NCBI GenBank assembly: GCA_009391535.1
Contig: VFHP01000024.1
Coordinates: forward strand, 124,001-188,000
Reading direction: 5' to 3'
Length of the DNA: 64,000 nucleotides
Source: SAR202 cluster bacterium
GTDB lineage: Bacteria; Chloroflexota; Dehalococcoidia; Lucifugimonadales; UBA2985
Both the position numbers and the translations under genes were made by a program. Below are positions 35,368-44,790 of the stretch, in pieces; the stretch's first letter is position 1; every line of letters starts with the position of its first letter. Under the pieces are notes generated by a model. It was not told where the DNA came from and ran no database searches. It saw nothing but the letters and a program-made list of their open reading frames with translations.

Positions 35368-36504
35368 ATGAGTGATCGGATAGATCAGATTAATAATCCT
35401 AGCAGAATAGTTGTGAAAATTGGTACTAATGTATTGATTGATGATTCTGGTCAATTAGACTTGGCTTTGATTGAAAGTCTGGTATCTGACATCGCTGATA
35501 TCCATGAACAAGGTATCGAGGTGGTTATTGTTACATCTGGAGCTATTGCTTTCGGTGCAAACATGCTAGGAATTGATATAGAGAACCAGGATGTTCGTTC
35601 TAAGCAAGCTTTAGCTGCAGTTGGGCAAAGTAGATTGATGCATGCATACGAGCAAATATTCGAAGCCCACAATATAGTTGTAGCACAGGCTTTGATTTCT
35701 AGATCAGACATTACAGATAGAGAAGGCTATCTTAATGTTCGGAACACGCTTGTAACACTAATGGATTTCAATACAGTTCCAATTATTAATGAAAACGACG
35801 TTGTAGCTTTGGAGGAAATAGGGGTCAAAGTTTTTGGAGACAATGATAATTTGTCCTCTATGGTGTCTAATTTAATTGATGCGGATCTCTTAATATTGTT
35901 AAGTGATATTGACGGTTTACACACTATGGATCCTCATCAACACCCTGATGCTGAGTTAATTTTGGAAGTAAATACAATAGACGAAAGTATTGAAGCTATG
36001 GCTGGTGTCTCTCACAGTTCCAGGAGCAAAGGAGGAATGCAAGCCAAGTTGGATGCTATAAAATTAGCCACGGCCTCAGGCATAGCGGTTATATTGGTTA
36101 ATGGTAGGACTCAATCGGTTGTGAGTGCCGTTTTAGCAGGCAAAAACATAGGAACCTTTTTCAAACCCTCTTCAACCAAGATGGAGAGTCGTAAGAGATG
36201 GATGCTTGGTGCACTTTCAAATGATTGCAAAGTTGTTGTTGATTTTGGAGCAGCCAATGCGTTGTTGGAATGGAAAGGCAGCCTCCTTCCTTCTGGGATT
36301 AGAGAAGTTGTAGGTGTTTGTAGAAGAGGAGAGATTATATCTATAGAAAATGTGAACGGTAAACCAATAGCTTGTGGTATTACAGGATATGATTCTGAGG
36401 ATATATCTGCCATCAAGGGTTTGCATTCTGACGATATTCTCAAGATTCTTGGGTATTATTATGGTGAGGAAATAATACATAGAAATAACATGGTTTTGTT
36501 ATGA
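35368..36504 (+). CDS. proB: Glutamate 5-kinase
   Basis: 378 residues: an amino-acid kinase domain (RIVVKIGTNVLID at the start, VTSGAIAFGANML near 50-62, ENDVVALEEIGVKVFGDNDNLS near 145-165, KGGMQAKLDA near 217) and a C-terminal PUA domain from about 285 (ALLEWKGSLLPSGIREVVG). It phosphorylates glutamate, the first step of proline synthesis. proA follows after 69 bases. The PUA domain is normal for full-length bacterial ProB. Confidence 0.96.
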   Translation: MSDRIDQINNPSRIVVKIGTNVLIDDSGQLDLALIESLVSDIADIHEQGIEVVIVTSGAIAFGANMLGIDIENQDVRSKQALAAVGQSRLMHAYEQIFEAHNIVVAQALISRSDITDREGYLNVRNTLVTLMDFNTVPIINENDVVALEEIGVKVFGDNDNLSSMVSNLIDADLLILLSDIDGLHTMDPHQHPDAELILEVNTIDESIEAMAGVSHSSRSKGGMQAKLDAIKLATASGIAVILVNGRTQSVVSAVLAGKNIGTFFKPSSTKMESRKRWMLGALSNDCKVVVDFGAANALLEWKGSLLPSGIREVVGVCRRGEIISIENVNGKPIACGITGYDSEDISAIKGLHSDDILKILGYYYGEEIIHRNNMVLL

Positions 36505-36573
36505 GTTTTCATAACTCTGTAGTTTCCCAATTGTTATTTCTTAAGACTGCACATGTAGCATGGGAGATTTAAC

Positions 36574-37848
36574 ATGACGAATATCGACGACGAATTAATG
36601 GTGAAAGGGTCTAATGCTAGATTGGCTTCAAAAGAGCTTGCAAAATTGTCCTCAGATATCAAGAACGAGGCTTTGTTAAAGATAGCTAATAACTTGGAAA
36701 GTAACTGTGAAGATATAATACAAGTTAATGCCAAAGATATAGATGCTGGAAAAGAAAAAGGTTTAACTGAGGCACTTTTAGACAGATTGTTGTTGAATCA
36801 GGACAGGGTTATTGGCATGGCTAATGATTTGCGCAATATAGTAAATATCCCAGATCCAGTCGGAGTCATTATTGATCAAAAGGTTTTACCTAATGGGTTG
36901 AATGTAAGTCGGAGGAGAGTTCCATTGGGGGTTATTGGTGCAATATATGAGAGTCGACCAAATGTTACTATAGATATATCTGCTTTATGTCTAAAATCTG
37001 GTAATGCTGTTATCTTGAGAGGAGGCAGTGAGGCCATAAATTCAAATAGAATACTTTCTGATATAGTTCGGCAATCTATAGCAGATGTTGGTTTACCAAT
37101 AGATTCGGTTTGTTTCGTTGATTCCCCTGACAGATCAATAGTAGACCAAATGTTAACTATGAAAAATGAAATAGATCTATTGATACCTAGGGGAGGAGCT
37201 GATTTTATACGTTATGTAGGAAACAACGCTACTATGCCGGTCATCACAGGTGGCATAGGTGTTTGTCATACTTATGTAGACCAGTTTGCTGATTTGGAGA
37301 AATCGGTGGCCATATCATATAACGCAAAAGTACAGAGACCCACAGTGTGCAATGCTATGGACACATTAATTATTCATTCAGCTGTGGCATCGTCTTACCT
37401 TACAGAAATTGCAAAAAAATGGTCAGATGCGGATGTGGAGATACATTGCGACGAAAAATCAATGAGTATTCTAGATTCAATTCAAGGGCTAAAACTGAAA
37501 CAAGCAAATGATGGGGATTGGGGTACAGAATTCCTCTCCTTGACAGTATCAGTGGCTGTAGTTAATTCATTGGAGGAAGCTTTGGATCATATTGATAGGT
37601 ACGGATCCGGACATTCTGAAGCGATTATTACTGAGGATCAGTCTAATGCTATGAAATTTCTTGATGACGTTGATGCTGCAGCGGTGTTTGTGAATGCTAG
37701 TACTAGGTTTACAGATGGTTCTGCGTTAGGTTTAGGGGCTGAGGTGGCAATAAGCACCAATAAAATGCATGCAAGAGGTCCAATGGGACTGAATGAATTA
37801 ACTTCTTATAAGTGGACAATAATTGGGGATGGTCAGGTAAGAGAATAA
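36574..37848 (+). CDS. proA: Gamma-glutamyl phosphate reductase
   Basis: 424 residues of the aldehyde dehydrogenase superfamily. IGAIYESRPNVTIDISALCLKSGN-type segments (about 112-135), GGADFIRYV (about 207), QRPTVCNAMDTL with the catalytic cysteine (near 254) and STRFTDGSALGLGAEVAISTNK (about 378-398) identify ProA. It reduces gamma-glutamyl phosphate to the semialdehyde. It forms a pair with proB and ends 15 bases from the convergent htrA-like gene. Confidence 0.97.
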   Translation: MTNIDDELMVKGSNARLASKELAKLSSDIKNEALLKIANNLESNCEDIIQVNAKDIDAGKEKGLTEALLDRLLLNQDRVIGMANDLRNIVNIPDPVGVIIDQKVLPNGLNVSRRRVPLGVIGAIYESRPNVTIDISALCLKSGNAVILRGGSEAINSNRILSDIVRQSIADVGLPIDSVCFVDSPDRSIVDQMLTMKNEIDLLIPRGGADFIRYVGNNATMPVITGGIGVCHTYVDQFADLEKSVAISYNAKVQRPTVCNAMDTLIIHSAVASSYLTEIAKKWSDADVEIHCDEKSMSILDSIQGLKLKQANDGDWGTEFLSLTVSVAVVNSLEEALDHIDRYGSGHSEAIITEDQSNAMKFLDDVDAAAVFVNASTRFTDGSALGLGAEVAISTNKMHARGPMGLNELTSYKWTIIGDGQVRE

Positions 37849-37863
37849 TAGTAAGTTGGTTTT

Positions 37864-39099
37864 CTAAGAACCTCTAGGTTGTTCCTCAAGTGTAATATTT
37901 AGGTCAAGTATTTCCTTGCCTCTCGATATAGTAACTTTTGCTTCTGTTCCTATGTCGTATCCTCTGACCACTTTTTGTAGTTGTTTTACAGTTGTTACCT
38001 CAATATTATCGAATGCGGTTATCACGTCTCCCGCTAATATTCCTGCTTCTTGTGCGGGTCCTGATATGTCGACCCTTGTGATCAGAACTCCTTTGTTAAC
38101 GGATAGATTTTCCTGATTCACTATTACTGGAGTAACATCTGTGACTCCAACTCCCATCCATCCGAACACTACCTTTCCGTGTTCAAGGATCGATGATATC
38201 ACTGGTACTACAGTGAATGAACTGACAGCGAATCCTATACCTTCTCCTTGTGATGTTCTAGCTGTGTTTATACCAACTATATCACCTTCCAGGTTAATTA
38301 GAGGGCCACCACTATTACCTTGGTTGATAGCAGCATCAGTTTGGATCATATTGAACAACCTGCCTCCTTCAGTGTCAATGTATCTATCAAGAGCACCGAC
38401 TATTCCCAGAGTAACAGTAGGTCCTCCTGGTAGGGCTAATGCGTTACCTATGGCGATAACCCAATCTCCAATTTGCAGAGAGTCTGGATCTGCAAAATTA
38501 ACAGCATCGTAAGAGCCTTCAGGTATTTCTATAACAGCTAAATCTGATGTCGGGTCTGTACCGCGTATTTTTGCTACGAAAGATCGGCCATCTTCTAGAA
38601 AGACATTAATTTCAGTCGCACCGTTTACCACATGATTATTTGTCACTATTAGCCCCTTCTTGTCAAATAATACCCCGGTGCCTTGAGCTTCTTGTTCAAT
38701 GTTTCTGCAACCAAAAAAGAAATCACATTGTTCTATTATTGATTCTGTTGCAATAGCTACTACGGATGGCTTAACTTCAGACACTATTTTAGCTACTGAC
38801 GGAAGTTCTTTTATCAAAGGTACAGGTGTTGGTGTAGGTACAGGTGTAGGTGTCGGTGTCGGTACTGGTGTGGGTGCCAGTGTCGCTGTTGGTATTGGTA
38901 TCATTGGAGACAATGTCTCTATAGGTATCTGGGTTGCTTTAGATGTGTTATTTGACCCAGAATCTGGGAGACCTTGTTGAGAAGCTTCATTTGTGTTTCC
39001 ATCCGTTTTTATATGGTCAATACTTCCCGTATCGCATCCGATAACTAGTAGAATAATTACTACTGCCAAGTAAATTAATTTAACTAACGAATTTGTCAT
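37864..39099 (-). CDS. HtrA/DegP-like serine protease, lipoprotein
   Basis: 411 residues. A lipoprotein signal peptide ends in LLVIGC (Cys near 22), followed by a low-complexity linker with TPTPTPVPTPTPVP repeats (about 70-92). The trypsin-like domain has VTNNHVV (His), DPTSDLAVIEI (Asp) and GNSGGPL (Ser), the full catalytic triad. One PDZ domain ends the protein (ISGPAQEAGILAGDVI). It would be a membrane-anchored protease/chaperone outside the cytoplasm, for quality control. An unusual two-cysteine insert (QCDFFFGCRN) lies just before the protease core. Transcribed alone or ahead of nothing downstream; it converges with proA. Confidence 0.93.
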   Translation of the reverse strand: MTNSLVKLIYLAVVIILLVIGCDTGSIDHIKTDGNTNEASQQGLPDSGSNNTSKATQIPIETLSPMIPIPTATLAPTPVPTPTPTPVPTPTPVPLIKELPSVAKIVSEVKPSVVAIATESIIEQCDFFFGCRNIEQEAQGTGVLFDKKGLIVTNNHVVNGATEINVFLEDGRSFVAKIRGTDPTSDLAVIEIPEGSYDAVNFADPDSLQIGDWVIAIGNALALPGGPTVTLGIVGALDRYIDTEGGRLFNMIQTDAAINQGNSGGPLINLEGDIVGINTARTSQGEGIGFAVSSFTVVPVISSILEHGKVVFGWMGVGVTDVTPVIVNQENLSVNKGVLITRVDISGPAQEAGILAGDVITAFDNIEVTTVKQLQKVVRGYDIGTEAKVTISRGKEILDLNITLEEQPRGS

Positions 39100-39196
39100 T
39101 TTTAATCTCTGATAAATTTCCGCAATTATACATGTAAATTTCGAAAAACTTGTGAATTTTTGAATCCCCGTTCAACCTCTATCTCAAGTTCTTTAT

Positions 39197-40063
39197 TCAG
39201 AATTTCACTGTGTCTTCTATTTCTCTTTCTTTTAGAAGGCTATATTGCGAAAAACGGGCAGTGATGGTTGATCCAAAGAGAAGTATGATAGATGACACGT
39301 AAACCCAAACCAATAATACTACTATGCTTCCTACAGAACCGTATATAGTTGAGTATATGGAAGAATTTCCTATAAACCAAACAAAAACATTTTTAAGTAT
39401 TTCGAAACCTGTTGTGGCAACTATAGCACCAGGTAGTGGTTCAGTTATTTTGACTTTTGTATTTGGTAGCAACCAATATATTGCAAAAAATACTATGAAT
39501 GATAGCGTCGGAGGTAAAGCCGAGGCTAACCTTTCCCATAGTAATGCCCCGTCTACATAAGTTTCGCGGGTGATGAATTCTAATATTTCCATTAGATATG
39601 TTAGTATTGCTGTCGAAAAAATTGAAATCAGCATTAAAATTGCAGCCGCAACCATAAAAGTAATATCTACTAAGCGTTCCTTCAAGAAGGGTCTCGGTCT
39701 GGTTATACCCCACGTGGCATTTATTCCTTTACGTATTGAACCAAAAACAGCAGTTCCTGCCCAGAGTAAACCTAGTATACCTACTATACCCGCAATGTTT
39801 CTGCTATTGACCGCACTGGTTATGATTTCACTTATAGTTTCTTCGGAAACAGGAGATTGCTGTGCTACTCGGTTTGCGAGTTCATCTATAGATTCTGGTC
39901 CTAATAGAAAGCTTAAACCAGATATTATAGCTACTATAAGAGGGAACAGGGAAAACAATGTGTAGTAGGATATGGCTGCGGATAATTGTGGACCATTCTT
40001 GCCCAAAAAATCATTTATAGCTCTCCACAACGCTCCAACTAACTTAACTGATGTAGTAAACAA
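39197..40063 (-). CDS. YihY/BrkB family membrane protein
   Basis: 288 residues with six predicted membrane helices. NGPQLSAAISYYTLFSLFPL at the start, GTAVFGSIRKGINATWGI near 107-124 and IYGSVGSIVVLLVWVYVSSIILLFGS-type last helices are hallmarks of the family once misnamed ribonuclease BN. The role is not firmly established; envelope or transport functions have been proposed. It lies 98 bases upstream of the htrA-like gene on the same strand, so the two may be transcribed together. Confidence 0.9.
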   Translation of the reverse strand: MFTTSVKLVGALWRAINDFLGKNGPQLSAAISYYTLFSLFPLIVAIISGLSFLLGPESIDELANRVAQQSPVSEETISEIITSAVNSRNIAGIVGILGLLWAGTAVFGSIRKGINATWGITRPRPFLKERLVDITFMVAAAILMLISIFSTAILTYLMEILEFITRETYVDGALLWERLASALPPTLSFIVFFAIYWLLPNTKVKITEPLPGAIVATTGFEILKNVFVWFIGNSSIYSTIYGSVGSIVVLLVWVYVSSIILLFGSTITARFSQYSLLKEREIEDTVKF

Positions 40064-40171
40064 TTTCTAATCCAATCTCGATTTAGCAATCGAGATCCTA
40101 TTTAATATTCGGGCGAAAGTCAACCCGTATGATGATTCATGTAGTGCTAAAAATACCACATTCCCCAATCC

Positions 40172-40200
40172 TTGATTTGAGAAGCGCGTGCAATTATAAT
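40172..40200 (+). promoter_or_regulatory. Promoter of the fatty acid synthesis cluster
   Basis: TTGATT (40172-40177), 17-base spacer and perfect TATAAT (40195-40200), about 40 bases before the first start codon of the cluster. Confidence 0.65.
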
Positions 40201-40240
40201 TTGGATGCCCTTACCAATACAAATACAAGAGAGTACATGA

Positions 40241-40660
40241 TTGTCTAAAATTGAACAATTTCCGATCGGTTATAAGCTGGAACCTGTAATATTCGATCTT
40301 CAAGATTGGGAAGTTAAGCTTTATCTTCAATCAGCCGGTGAGACCAACCCATTATTTGAAGATCAGAAATTAGTGCCACCGACGGCGATAGCCGCATTCG
40401 CTCTCAGAGGAGTCTTGAAGGAATTGGAACTGCCTCCAGGGGCCATACACATCGCCCATGAGATGTCTTTTGCTCCTTCGATAAAATCTGATCAGTCTGT
40501 GATATTCAACGCAACGCTGACCCAAAATGCTGTAAGATCCGGTTGGCGATTTGTTACAATAGATTTCGTTGGCATTTTGGCTACGGATCGTATTGAAGAG
40601 GAACAAGTTGTTAACGGTCGTAGTACTGTTGTTATATCAGAAGATTCGTTAGGGGATTAA
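40241..40660 (+). CDS. MaoC-like hotdog dehydratase, subunit A type
   Basis: 139 residues resembling the N-terminal MaoC/FAS1-dehydratase half: VKLYLQSAGETNPLFED near residue 30, VPPTAIAAFALRG, and a later HEMSFAPSIKSDQSV strand. It lacks the full hydratase signature D-x-N-P-[LI]-H, as is usual for the structural partner subunit in two-subunit (HadA-HadB type) enzymes. The likely catalytic partner is encoded one base after its stop. The start is TTG at 40241; no ATG is available before residue 70. Probable role: 3-hydroxyacyl-ACP dehydration in fatty acid elongation, given plsX, fabG and fabL downstream. Confidence 0.75.
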   Translation: MSKIEQFPIGYKLEPVIFDLQDWEVKLYLQSAGETNPLFEDQKLVPPTAIAAFALRGVLKELELPPGAIHIAHEMSFAPSIKSDQSVIFNATLTQNAVRSGWRFVTIDFVGILATDRIEEEQVVNGRSTVVISEDSLGD

Positions 40661-40661
40661 T

Positions 40662-41072
40662 ATGATAGTCGGTAAACTTTTACCATCAGTGTCAAAACAG
40701 GTAATACAAGAAAACATAAACACTTATGCTGTAGCCAGTGGTGATCATAACCCCCTCCACTGGGATGAAAATTTTGCTGTAAATGCTACCCATTATGGAC
40801 GTATCGTTGCACATGGAATGTTAGTATTAGCATATATATCCGAGATGATGACAAATGAATTTGGTACATCTTGGATAGAAGACGGTACTTTAAAGGTGAG
40901 GTTTAAAGCTCCTGTTTATCCAGGTGATAATGTGGAGACATTTGGTGAGATAGTAAAATGTGAAGAGGACATAAAAGGTTATAAAGTAAGTTGCAGTGTT
41001 GGATGCAGGAAAATAGATGGAGAAGATGTTATCACTGGCCAGGCTTCACTCTACATGGCCAAAGTAGATTAA
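40662..41072 (+). CDS. MaoC-like hotdog dehydratase, catalytic subunit
   Basis: 136 residues with the R-hydratase signature: YAVASGDHNPLHWDENFA (Asp and His of the catalytic pair, about residues 26-33) and YGRIVAHGMLVLAYISEMM. It pairs with the preceding protein to form a heterodimeric hydratase/dehydratase of HadAB type. In this cluster it likely supplies the dehydratase step instead of FabZ, which is not present in the window. It could act on CoA thioesters, but the PlsX-FabG-FabL context favours ACP substrates. Confidence 0.83.
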   Translation: MIVGKLLPSVSKQVIQENINTYAVASGDHNPLHWDENFAVNATHYGRIVAHGMLVLAYISEMMTNEFGTSWIEDGTLKVRFKAPVYPGDNVETFGEIVKCEEDIKGYKVSCSVGCRKIDGEDVITGQASLYMAKVD

Positions 41073-41087
41073 CAAATTGAGTTTTAT

Positions 41088-42104
41088 ATGAGTACATACG
41101 CAACTGAAAAAAAATACATTATAGCGGTCGACGCCATGGGTGGGGATAATGCTCCCGAAGAAATAATAAAAGGAGCTTTGCTGGCAGTTGAAAGCAACGA
41201 CGTGGAAATTATTCTAGTTGGGGATGAAGACAAGATGTCTAAATACCTGCCTACGGATCCACTTTCAAATTTGCATTGTGTTTATTCGTATGGCGTGGTT
41301 AATGAAGATGAACAGCCATTGGAGGCGGTCAAATCCAAGCCTAAGGCTTCAGTGTTTGTTTGCGCCGACCTTGTAAAAGAGGGTCGAGCAGACGCATTTG
41401 TTACCATGGGCTCTACAGGAGCGGCAATGGCCGCTGGGGTGTTGAAAATTGGAAACATTAAAGGAATAGAGAGGCCTTCTTTAGGAGGACCTTTCTTAGG
41501 TTTATCCCCAAAGACAATATTAATAGATTTGGGGACTAGTATAGATAACCGACCATCGCAGTTATTAAACTATGCAGTGTTGGGATCTACTTTCTCACGA
41601 GTTTTCATGGGAATTGAAAATCCTAGAGTTGGCTTACTAAGCGTGGGATCAGAAGAGGGAAAGGGTAATAGACTGGTAAAAGAAACATATCCCTTGCTTC
41701 AAAAGAGTGGTCTGAATTTTATAGGTAACGTCGAAGGATTTGATATTCCTTTAGGCAAAGCGGATGTGGTTGTGTGTGACGGATTTATTGGTAATATACT
41801 GATGAAGTTTTCAGAAGGCCTTGGTGTTTCTGTGTTCGATTATATAAGGTCTTCAGGCTTGTCTGACAATCCTACTGAAAACGGAATTGTCGAGGCGCTT
41901 TATAGCATGACAAATTTTGTTGAGCATGTTGGTGGTGGGCCTTTATTGGGGTTGGATGGAGTAGCTATTGTTGGACATGGTAGATCTAAATCAGCCTCTG
42001 TAAGTGCTGCAATCAAATTGGCTAAAACGGTGTTGAATCTCGATTTAGTGGATTTGATAGAAAAAGATCTAAACTTGGTCCGATCAAGATTAAACGTGTA
42101 TTAG
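41088..42104 (+). CDS. plsX: Phosphate acyltransferase PlsX
   Basis: 338 residues: IAVDAMGGDNAPEEIIKGAL at the start, MGSTGAAMAAG near 106, GSEEGKGN near 187 and VCDGFIGNILMKFSEG near 227. It converts acyl-ACP to acyl phosphate for phospholipid synthesis. It lies within the fatty acid cluster, 15 bases after the dehydratase and nine bases before fabG, a common association. Confidence 0.96.
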   Translation: MSTYATEKKYIIAVDAMGGDNAPEEIIKGALLAVESNDVEIILVGDEDKMSKYLPTDPLSNLHCVYSYGVVNEDEQPLEAVKSKPKASVFVCADLVKEGRADAFVTMGSTGAAMAAGVLKIGNIKGIERPSLGGPFLGLSPKTILIDLGTSIDNRPSQLLNYAVLGSTFSRVFMGIENPRVGLLSVGSEEGKGNRLVKETYPLLQKSGLNFIGNVEGFDIPLGKADVVVCDGFIGNILMKFSEGLGVSVFDYIRSSGLSDNPTENGIVEALYSMTNFVEHVGGGPLLGLDGVAIVGHGRSKSASVSAAIKLAKTVLNLDLVDLIEKDLNLVRSRLNVY

Positions 42105-42113
42105 GAGAATATT

Positions 42114-42857
42114 TTGAGTATCCATAATAAAGTCGCACTTATAACCGGAGGTTCTAGGGGTATAGGTAGGGCTGTAGCAGTTAGGCTAGCGAGGGATGGA
42201 GTTAAACTAGCTATTAACTATAAATCTGATAGGGAAAGTGCTGATTTGGTAGTTGGCATAGCAAACAAGATGGGAGTGGAGGCATTGGCTGTACAGGCTG
42301 ATGTATCTGATAGTTCTCAAGTGGACATCATGGTTGACCAGATAATAGGTACATTGGGTAATGTTGATATATTGGTAAATAATGCAGGAATAATCCATGA
42401 TAGCTTACTTATGCGAATGTCAGAGGACGTATGGGATGAGGTTCTGAACACCAATCTTAAGGGATCCTACAATTGTACTAAAGCTGTGTTGCGATATATG
42501 GTAAGACAACGTTGGGGTCGTGTGATAAATGTTGTTTCAGTAGTTGGGATAGAAGGTAATCCGGGTCAATCGAATTATGCTGCATCTAAGGCTGGAGTTA
42601 TAGCCTTTTCTCGGAGCATAGCAAAGGAGGTTGCTTCTCGTAATATTACTGTCAATTCTGTTGCTCCAGGCTATATATCTACCGAAATAGTTGCTGACTT
42701 AAACCCTGAATTTAAGGAACTAATATTGTCCAGAATTCCACAGAACAAATTTGGTACAGTTGAGGACGTGTCCAATATGGTGGGTTATTTGGCTAGTGAA
42801 GAAGCCAATTATATTACTGGGGAAGTTATAAGGGTTGACGGTGGTATAGAGTTATGA
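42114..42857 (+). CDS. fabG: 3-oxoacyl-ACP reductase
   Basis: 247 residues of a classical short-chain dehydrogenase: ALITGGSRGIGRAV near 9-22, NNAG near 90, Ser in VVSVVG and YAASKAG (Tyr-x3-Lys) near 152-158, and a C-terminal ITGEVIRVDGG. It reduces 3-oxoacyl-ACP with NADPH. The start codon is TTG with AGGAGA seven bases upstream. Very close spacing to plsX indicates one operon. Confidence 0.94.
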   Translation: MSIHNKVALITGGSRGIGRAVAVRLARDGVKLAINYKSDRESADLVVGIANKMGVEALAVQADVSDSSQVDIMVDQIIGTLGNVDILVNNAGIIHDSLLMRMSEDVWDEVLNTNLKGSYNCTKAVLRYMVRQRWGRVINVVSVVGIEGNPGQSNYAASKAGVIAFSRSIAKEVASRNITVNSVAPGYISTEIVADLNPEFKELILSRIPQNKFGTVEDVSNMVGYLASEEANYITGEVIRVDGGIEL

Positions 42858-42884
42858 ATAAACGAAACAATTTGATTAAATATC

Positions 42885-43637
42885 ATGTCTCTTAGTGGAA
42901 AAGTAGCATTGGTAACTGGTGGGTCCAGGGGGATTGGCAAAGCCATATGTCTAGCCTTAGCCAGTGATGGAGCTAACGTCATAGTAAACTATGCTCGCCA
43001 TTCTAAGGAAGCGGATGAAACTGTCTTATCTTTGCAGCAATTAGGTGTTAAAGCCAAAAAAATTAGAGCCAATTTAGGTGATCCTGAAAAGATAAAAGAA
43101 ATGTTTCGTGAGATTCAGCGCGAATTTGGTAGTTTGGACATATTAGTTAATAATGCAGCTTCTGGGGTTCAAAGACAGGCTACGGAATTGGAAATAAAAC
43201 ATTGGGACTGGACTTTAGATATAAATGCAAGAGCAGCTTGGTTATGTGCTATTGCATCCACGAAACTTATGGCTCCAGGTTCCCGTATAGTAAATATTAC
43301 GAGCCTAGGTTCATATAAAGTAATACCTAATTACGTGTCTGTAGGCGTCTCGAAGGCAGCATTAGAAGCTTTAACCAGATACTTAGCAGTAGAGCTTTCG
43401 TCTCAGGGAATAATAGTTAATGCTGTATCCGGTGGACTAGTGGATACTGATGCTTTAAGGAGTTTTGAAAATAGTAAAGACCTGATAGAAGATTCAGTAA
43501 GTAGGACTCCTGCAGGTAGGATGATAAAGGCCACAGATATATCTGATGTTGTGTTATTTCTTTGCAGTGAACAGTCCAGTATGATACGGGGACAAGTTAT
43601 AGTAGTTGACGGCGGGATATCACTTCTTGCGCTTTAG
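42885..43637 (+). CDS. fabL: Enoyl-ACP reductase, FabL type (ENR III)
   Basis: 250 residues of a short-chain dehydrogenase that is not another FabG. After ALVTGGSRGIGKAI the active site reads NYVSVGVSKAALEALTRYL. Tyrosine and lysine are separated by six residues (Tyr-x6-Lys), the spacing of enoyl-ACP reductases, and the following VNAVSGGLVDTDALRSF and TPAGRM closely resemble Bacillus subtilis FabL as I remember it. Two extra residues between Tyr and Lys distinguish it from Tyr-x3-Lys reductases such as the neighbouring FabG. It should complete the elongation cycle using NADPH and would be expected to differ from FabI in triclosan response. Confidence 0.85.
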   Translation: MSLSGKVALVTGGSRGIGKAICLALASDGANVIVNYARHSKEADETVLSLQQLGVKAKKIRANLGDPEKIKEMFREIQREFGSLDILVNNAASGVQRQATELEIKHWDWTLDINARAAWLCAIASTKLMAPGSRIVNITSLGSYKVIPNYVSVGVSKAALEALTRYLAVELSSQGIIVNAVSGGLVDTDALRSFENSKDLIEDSVSRTPAGRMIKATDISDVVLFLCSEQSSMIRGQVIVVDGGISLLAL

Positions 43638-43671
43638 GAAGTGGGTACAGTAACGTGATTTTACTAATAGA

Positions 43672-44667
43672 TTACTTATATGTCAGTGGTAGTTCTATTA
43701 TCTTCCCTCTAACGGCCATATTTCTTGACTTCTTAATGTCTACTTCTTGATCTATGTCTGTATTTGGTGCCTTTATGTATCCCAGTGCCAATGTCTTCCC
43801 TAGGATTGGGGACTTTACAGAAGAGGTTATAAAGCCTATTTGTTTACCGTCCAATTCTAAGTCACATGAGTCTATAGGTTGGTCATCCGACAATACTATT
43901 CCTCTTAGTCGTTTTTGAACTTTTTGATATGTATTTAGTCTCAATATAACTTCTTGCCCGATGTAACATCCCTTAGTGCCACTAATGTGACTTTCCAATC
44001 CTGCTTCTAAAGGATTATAATCTTCACCTAATTCGGCACCATGTTTTGGCACCCCTTGTTCTATACGGACTATCTCTAGAGAATCGGATCCAACTGCAGA
44101 AAAACCTGCGTTTATTAAACTCAGCCAAACGGTATCAGCAACTGAACTCCCGGACAGTATGTCAAAGCTTTCTAATCCAAATCTGTCAGTTTTAATTATA
44201 GTCACTTCTTGTCCAGCAACAGATATTTTTTCATTTTGATACAACGTTGATATTATCACACCATTTTCGTCCAATATGCTTTGGACATTTTTGCCCCATA
44301 CTGAGAAAAGGTTGGTTTTAGCACTAATATCGTCTACTTGTATGTCTTCACCAAATGTATATAGATCTATCCATTCCACAACCCGTTTAGTTGTATTCGG
44401 ATTAGTCAGTAAGATAAGTTCTTGACCAGTGTTAATGACTCTAAGCAGGTCAATTATCCTACCCTTGTTTGTTGTTAGGATAGTTGAAGTACCATAGCCT
44501 GCCTCTAGGTCAAGTAGCTTATTTGTAGACAGTCTGTTTAGTAGATCTAGAGCATCCTGTCCAGTCATTCTTAGAATCCCATGGCCAGATATGTTAGCCA
44601 AAGCATTATTTTGGTATATGTCTCGGTATTCTTGGAGCGTATTACCAAAGTTGTTTGGAGAATGCAT
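43672..44667 (-). CDS. ygfZ: YgfZ/GcvT-like folate-binding protein
   Basis: 331 residues with the aminomethyltransferase fold: GQDALDLLNRLSTN near residues 36-49, and the signature KGCYIGQEVILR (near 226-237) that defines the YgfZ/IBA57 branch. It supports folate-dependent assembly or repair of certain Fe-S enzymes. The A-type Fe-S carrier gene lies just upstream on the same strand (123-base gap), a fitting partner. It is not a glycine cleavage T protein, which lacks the K-G-C-x-G-Q-E motif. Confidence 0.9.
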   Translation of the reverse strand: MHSPNNFGNTLQEYRDIYQNNALANISGHGILRMTGQDALDLLNRLSTNKLLDLEAGYGTSTILTTNKGRIIDLLRVINTGQELILLTNPNTTKRVVEWIDLYTFGEDIQVDDISAKTNLFSVWGKNVQSILDENGVIISTLYQNEKISVAGQEVTIIKTDRFGLESFDILSGSSVADTVWLSLINAGFSAVGSDSLEIVRIEQGVPKHGAELGEDYNPLEAGLESHISGTKGCYIGQEVILRLNTYQKVQKRLRGIVLSDDQPIDSCDLELDGKQIGFITSSVKSPILGKTLALGYIKAPNTDIDQEVDIKKSRNMAVRGKIIELPLTYK

Positions 44668-44790
44668 TATGTTAGACCTTTTGTTTATGGGTTTATAACG
44701 TGTGGTGCCGGATCGAATTGGCTTTCTATTAACTCCTCATTAACTTAAATGAATCGTGTAACTGCCAATGATCAAAGTTGGTATCGATTG

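Noticed and set aside
38699-38980. Plus-strand Gly/Val-repeat frame and the GGTGT-type short repeats near 38820-38880
   Set aside because: This is the antisense of the Pro/Thr linker of the HtrA-like protein, not a microsatellite or separate gene.
42885-43637. Second FabG
   Set aside because: The Tyr-x6-Lys spacing and FabL-like C-terminal motifs argue for an enoyl reductase.
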